DNA from: an uncultured Bacteroides sp.
Lineage (GTDB): Bacteria; Bacteroidota; Bacteroidia; Bacteroidales; Bacteroidaceae
Length of the DNA: 9,154 bases
NCBI RefSeq assembly: GCF_905207245.1
Contig: NZ_CAJLKP010000131.1
Coordinates: 1-9,154 of the forward strand
Reading direction: 5' to 3'
Positions 7,329 through 9,154 of the stretch are shown here, piece after piece. The first letter of the stretch is position 1. Each line of letters starts with the position of its first letter. The position numbers were made by a program, and so were the translations under genes. The notes under the pieces are model-generated. The model was not told the DNA's origin and searched no databases. It saw only the letters and a program-made list of their open reading frames with translations.

Positions 7329-8023
7329 AACAAGGGCAAGTAGGGCTACAGGCTTTGGATATCTCCCAAGAGGAAATATATCAGGCTATGGGATACAGGG
7401 GAGCTATTCCCGACAGCTATACATGTGAACTTATAGCTGAGACATATTCGGAAATAGCCCCCCTATGCCTCCCCCGCTATATGTTCCGGGTATTGGAAGC
7501 CCGGCAGGTATCCCGACAGAAAATAGAAGTCGGAGATACCGGGTTCGCCGCAGGAGAGGGTACCGGGTTCACCACAGGGGGCATTATAGGCTCTTACCTG
7601 CAAGGAATGACGCAGGTGTGCCTGTTTGTTGCAACTGCCGGAAAAGAATATGATGCTTACCTGCACACTCTTAAAACGCAGGATAACATCGTCAAGGAGT
7701 TTATAGCCGATTCTATCGGAAGCGTTATAGCCGAAGCCTGTGGTGCCTTACTTGCCAAAGAACTAGAAACCGAAAGCAAACTTTTCCATACGCTCCCCTA
7801 CAGTCCGGGCTATTGCGGGTGGAACATCTGCGAACAACAGAAGCTCTTTTCATTCTTCCCGCCAGAACCTTGCGGAATTGTCCTGTCGGACTCATTCCTC
7901 ATGTCACCGGTCAAGTCCATCAGTGGATTCATAGGATTAGGCAAAAAGCTGCGCCCCCAGCCCTACCGTTGTGAAATATGCAACAATAAACAATGTTACA
8001 AAAGAAAGGAAAAAAGAATATGA
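7322..8023 (+). CDS. MetH activation-domain-like protein (probable corrinoid reactivation)
   Basis: This 233-residue cytoplasmic protein resembles the vitamin B12-dependent methionine synthase activation domain, found here as a separate polypeptide. In MetH that domain binds AdoMet and remethylates cob(II)alamin after reduction. Supporting features are the GYL-like fold core around VCLFVATAGKEYD (99-111), the helix DSIGSVIAEAC (130-140), the SPGYCGW motif (161-167) and SDSFLMSPVKSISGFIG (189-205). The MetH motif RxxxGYxxCP is only partly kept: G163 and Y164 remain, the Arg position is P159 and the CP position is W167-N168. The C-terminus carries CxxCxxxxC (C217, C220, C225), which could bind a metal or iron-sulfur cluster. 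An eight-residue near-duplication sits at about 72-87. The gene overlaps both neighbours, so it most likely serves the corrinoid protein just upstream. Confidence 0.82.
   Translation: MLKQGQVGLQALDISQEEIYQAMGYRGAIPDSYTCELIAETYSEIAPLCLPRYMFRVLEARQVSRQKIEVGDTGFAAGEGTGFTTGGIIGSYLQGMTQVCLFVATAGKEYDAYLHTLKTQDNIVKEFIADSIGSVIAEACGALLAKELETESKLFHTLPYSPGYCGWNICEQQKLFSFFPPEPCGIVLSDSFLMSPVKSISGFIGLGKKLRPQPYRCEICNNKQCYKRKEKRI
7533..7580 (+). repeat. In-frame 24-bp tandem near-duplication
   Basis: Bases 7533-7556 and 7557-7580 match at 18 of 24 positions by hand alignment and share TACCGGGTTC (7537-7546 and 7561-7570). In protein this gives TGFAAGEG followed by TGFTTGG. It looks like an old in-frame duplication that lengthens one loop of the activation-domain-like protein. 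Confidence 0.5.
8005..8010 (+). promoter_or_regulatory. Ribosome binding site deciding the MT2 start
   Basis: AAAGGA lies 9 bases before the ATG at 8020, inside the end of the preceding gene. That ATG overlaps the preceding TGA as ATGA (8020-8023). Site and overlap together favour 8020 over the in-frame ATG at 7993, which has no such site. Confidence 0.6.
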
Positions 8024-9024
8024 GAAACATGAAAGAATGGTGCCGCGAGGTGATGGCCAGCCCCGAAAGAATAGCCATCCCCATTATGACGCACCCCGGT
8101 ATCGAGTTGTGCGGCAAGACCGTAAAAAAGGCCGTCACCAACGGAGAAATACATGCTGAGGCCATCCGGAAACTGAATGAAGCATATCCGGCAGCAGCCT
8201 CCACGGTAATCATGGACCTGACGGTGGAAGCCGAATGTTTTGGTGCGGAAATTGTATTTACCGAAAATGAAGTTCCCAACGTAGTGGGCAGACTGGTGCA
8301 GGACCATGCTTCCATCTCCGCCCTGCAAGTGCCTTCCATCCACAGCGGACGCATGCCCGAATATCTGAAAGCCAACAAGCTAGCGGCAGAGTTCATCACG
8401 GACAAGCCCGTATTCGGCGGCTGTATCGGCCCCTTCTCCCTCGCCGGACGCCTGTACGACATGTCGGAAATGATGATGGCCCTTTATATGGAACCTGACA
8501 CTATACGCCTTTTATTAGAGAAATGTACCGAGTTCATCATCTCCTACCTGCGTGCAATGAAGGAAACCGGAGTGAACGGAGTCATCATAGCCGAGCCGGC
8601 AGCCGGACTGGTATCCAACGAAGACTGTTCCTCCTTCTCTTCCACCTACATCACCCGCATTGTGGAAGAAGTGCAAGACGACCACTTCATGATCATACTG
8701 CACAATTGCGGCAACACCGGCCATTGCACCGCCGCCATGATTGAAACCAAAGCAGCCGGACTGCACTTCGGCAACAAGATAGACATGGTAGGTGTCCTGC
8801 AGGAATGCCCCGAAGACATTCTGGTGATGGGAAATATAGACCCCGTAGGCATCTTCAAAATGGCAAGTCCCGAGAAAATCAAGCAAGAAACCCTGAGTTT
8901 GTTGCAGAAAACCAGCCAATGGAAGAATTTCATTCTGTCATCAGGATGCGACGTTCCGCCCGAAGTGCCGATGGAGAACATAACCGCTTTCTATGAAGCC
9001 CTGAACGAATATAATCACCAATAA
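8020..9024 (+). CDS. MtaA/MtbA/CmuA-family methylcobamide methyltransferase (MT2)
   Basis: This 334-residue URO-D-fold protein carries a complete HxC...C zinc site: H228 and C230 in LHNCGN and C310 in SSGCDVPP, 80 residues later, as in MtaA and MtbA. In those enzymes the zinc activates a thiol (coenzyme M) to accept the methyl group from the methylated corrinoid protein. Other family marks are GGCIGPFSLAG (133-143), IIAEPAAG (189-196) and GNIDP (271-275). Because Bacteroides is not known to make coenzyme M, another thiol such as homocysteine, or tetrahydrofolate, is the more likely acceptor; this is inference. The roles of MT1 and MT2 could also be reversed. The start at 8020 was chosen for its ribosome binding site and ATGA overlap; further in-frame Met codons are at 7993 and 8029. 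It has no signal peptide. Confidence 0.88.
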   Translation: MRNMKEWCREVMASPERIAIPIMTHPGIELCGKTVKKAVTNGEIHAEAIRKLNEAYPAAASTVIMDLTVEAECFGAEIVFTENEVPNVVGRLVQDHASISALQVPSIHSGRMPEYLKANKLAAEFITDKPVFGGCIGPFSLAGRLYDMSEMMMALYMEPDTIRLLLEKCTEFIISYLRAMKETGVNGVIIAEPAAGLVSNEDCSSFSSTYITRIVEEVQDDHFMIILHNCGNTGHCTAAMIETKAAGLHFGNKIDMVGVLQECPEDILVMGNIDPVGIFKMASPEKIKQETLSLLQKTSQWKNFILSSGCDVPPEVPMENITAFYEALNEYNHQ

Positions 9025-9037
9025 TAATCCTCACCCA

Positions 9038-9060
9038 CCCGCCATAGCGGGAAAATTTTA
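9038..9060 (+). other. Small GC hairpin between MT2 and the lipoprotein gene
   Basis: CCCGC (9038-9042) pairs with GCGGG (9047-9051) around the loop CATA and is followed by AAAATTTTA. The stem is short and the T-run is interrupted by A residues, so it is at best a weak terminator or attenuator. With only 44 bases before the next start, read-through into the lipoprotein gene is likely. Confidence 0.35.
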
Positions 9061-9068
9061 TACCTGAA

Positions 9069-9154
9069 ATGAAAAATATACCGCTGTTACTTCTTCTGTC
9101 ACTCACCATTCTTTCCTCAGCCTGCCAGTCGCAGTCCGGAAAGGTAGTGGGGGC
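9069..9154 (+). CDS. Lipoprotein, N-terminal fragment (runs off the window)
   Basis: An ATG at 9069 opens a frame that stays open to the end of the window, giving 28 residues. MKNIPLLLLLSLTILSSAC is a typical lipoprotein signal peptide: short charged start, long leucine-rich core and a lipobox-like SSAC with C19 as the lipidation site. The product is therefore expected to be a membrane-anchored lipoprotein in the cell envelope. The gene starts 44 bases after MT2 on the same strand, with only a weak hairpin between, so it may be the fifth operon member. The mature part is too short to name: a glycosidase, binding protein or esterase are all possible. Confidence 0.75.
   Translation, partial: MKNIPLLLLLSLTILSSACQSQSGKVVG

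Noticed and set aside
7993..8019. Upstream start for MT2 at 7993
   Set aside because: It would overlap the preceding gene by 31 bases, has no good ribosome binding site and adds a lysine-rich nine-residue stretch not expected in the family; the ATGA start at 8020 is better.

Overview
The window looks like a chromosomal segment of a gut Bacteroides or a close relative. Three things point there: a full-length hybrid two-component system (HTCS) regulator of the kind used by Bacteroidetes to sense glycans, start regions with TAnnTTTG-type -7 boxes in place of strong Shine-Dalgarno sites, and mid-range base composition. No tRNA, rRNA, CRISPR array, insertion sequence or integrase is visible.

Layout. 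Bases 1-248 are non-coding, with a short 16-bp-period repeat at the left edge and a putative promoter just before the first gene. Bases 249-1313 (+) encode a secreted GH5-like (clan GH-A type) glycosidase with both catalytic glutamates. Bases 1387-5379 (-) encode a 1330-residue HTCS: signal peptide, about 14 propeller blades, Y_Y_Y domain, one membrane segment, histidine kinase, receiver and AraC-type DNA-binding domain. These two genes converge on a perfect 18-bp terminator hairpin. A 286-bp divergent region (5380-5665) holds putative promoters for both sides and a large interrupted inverted repeat that is a good operator candidate.

Bases 5666-9024 (+) form a tightly packed four-gene operon: a URO-D-fold methyltransferase (MT1), a corrinoid protein with the DxHxxG cobalamin-binding motif, a stand-alone protein of the MetH activation-domain family, and a second URO-D-fold methyltransferase of MtaA/MtbA/CmuA type (MT2). 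The genes are 4 bp apart or overlap by 7 and 4 bp. A lipoprotein gene starts at 9069 and runs off the window.

How the parts may work together (inference): MT1 would take a methyl group from a substrate and place it on the corrinoid protein, MT2 would pass it to an acceptor, and the MetH-activation-like protein would repair the oxidised corrinoid. The divergent HTCS probably controls this operon. A one-carbon corrinoid module beside a glycan sensor and a glycosidase, with no SusC/SusD pair in view, is unusual. It suggests demethylation of a methylated sugar, glycoside or plant-derived methoxy compound in a Bacteroides. The substrate and the acceptor cannot be read from the sequence.
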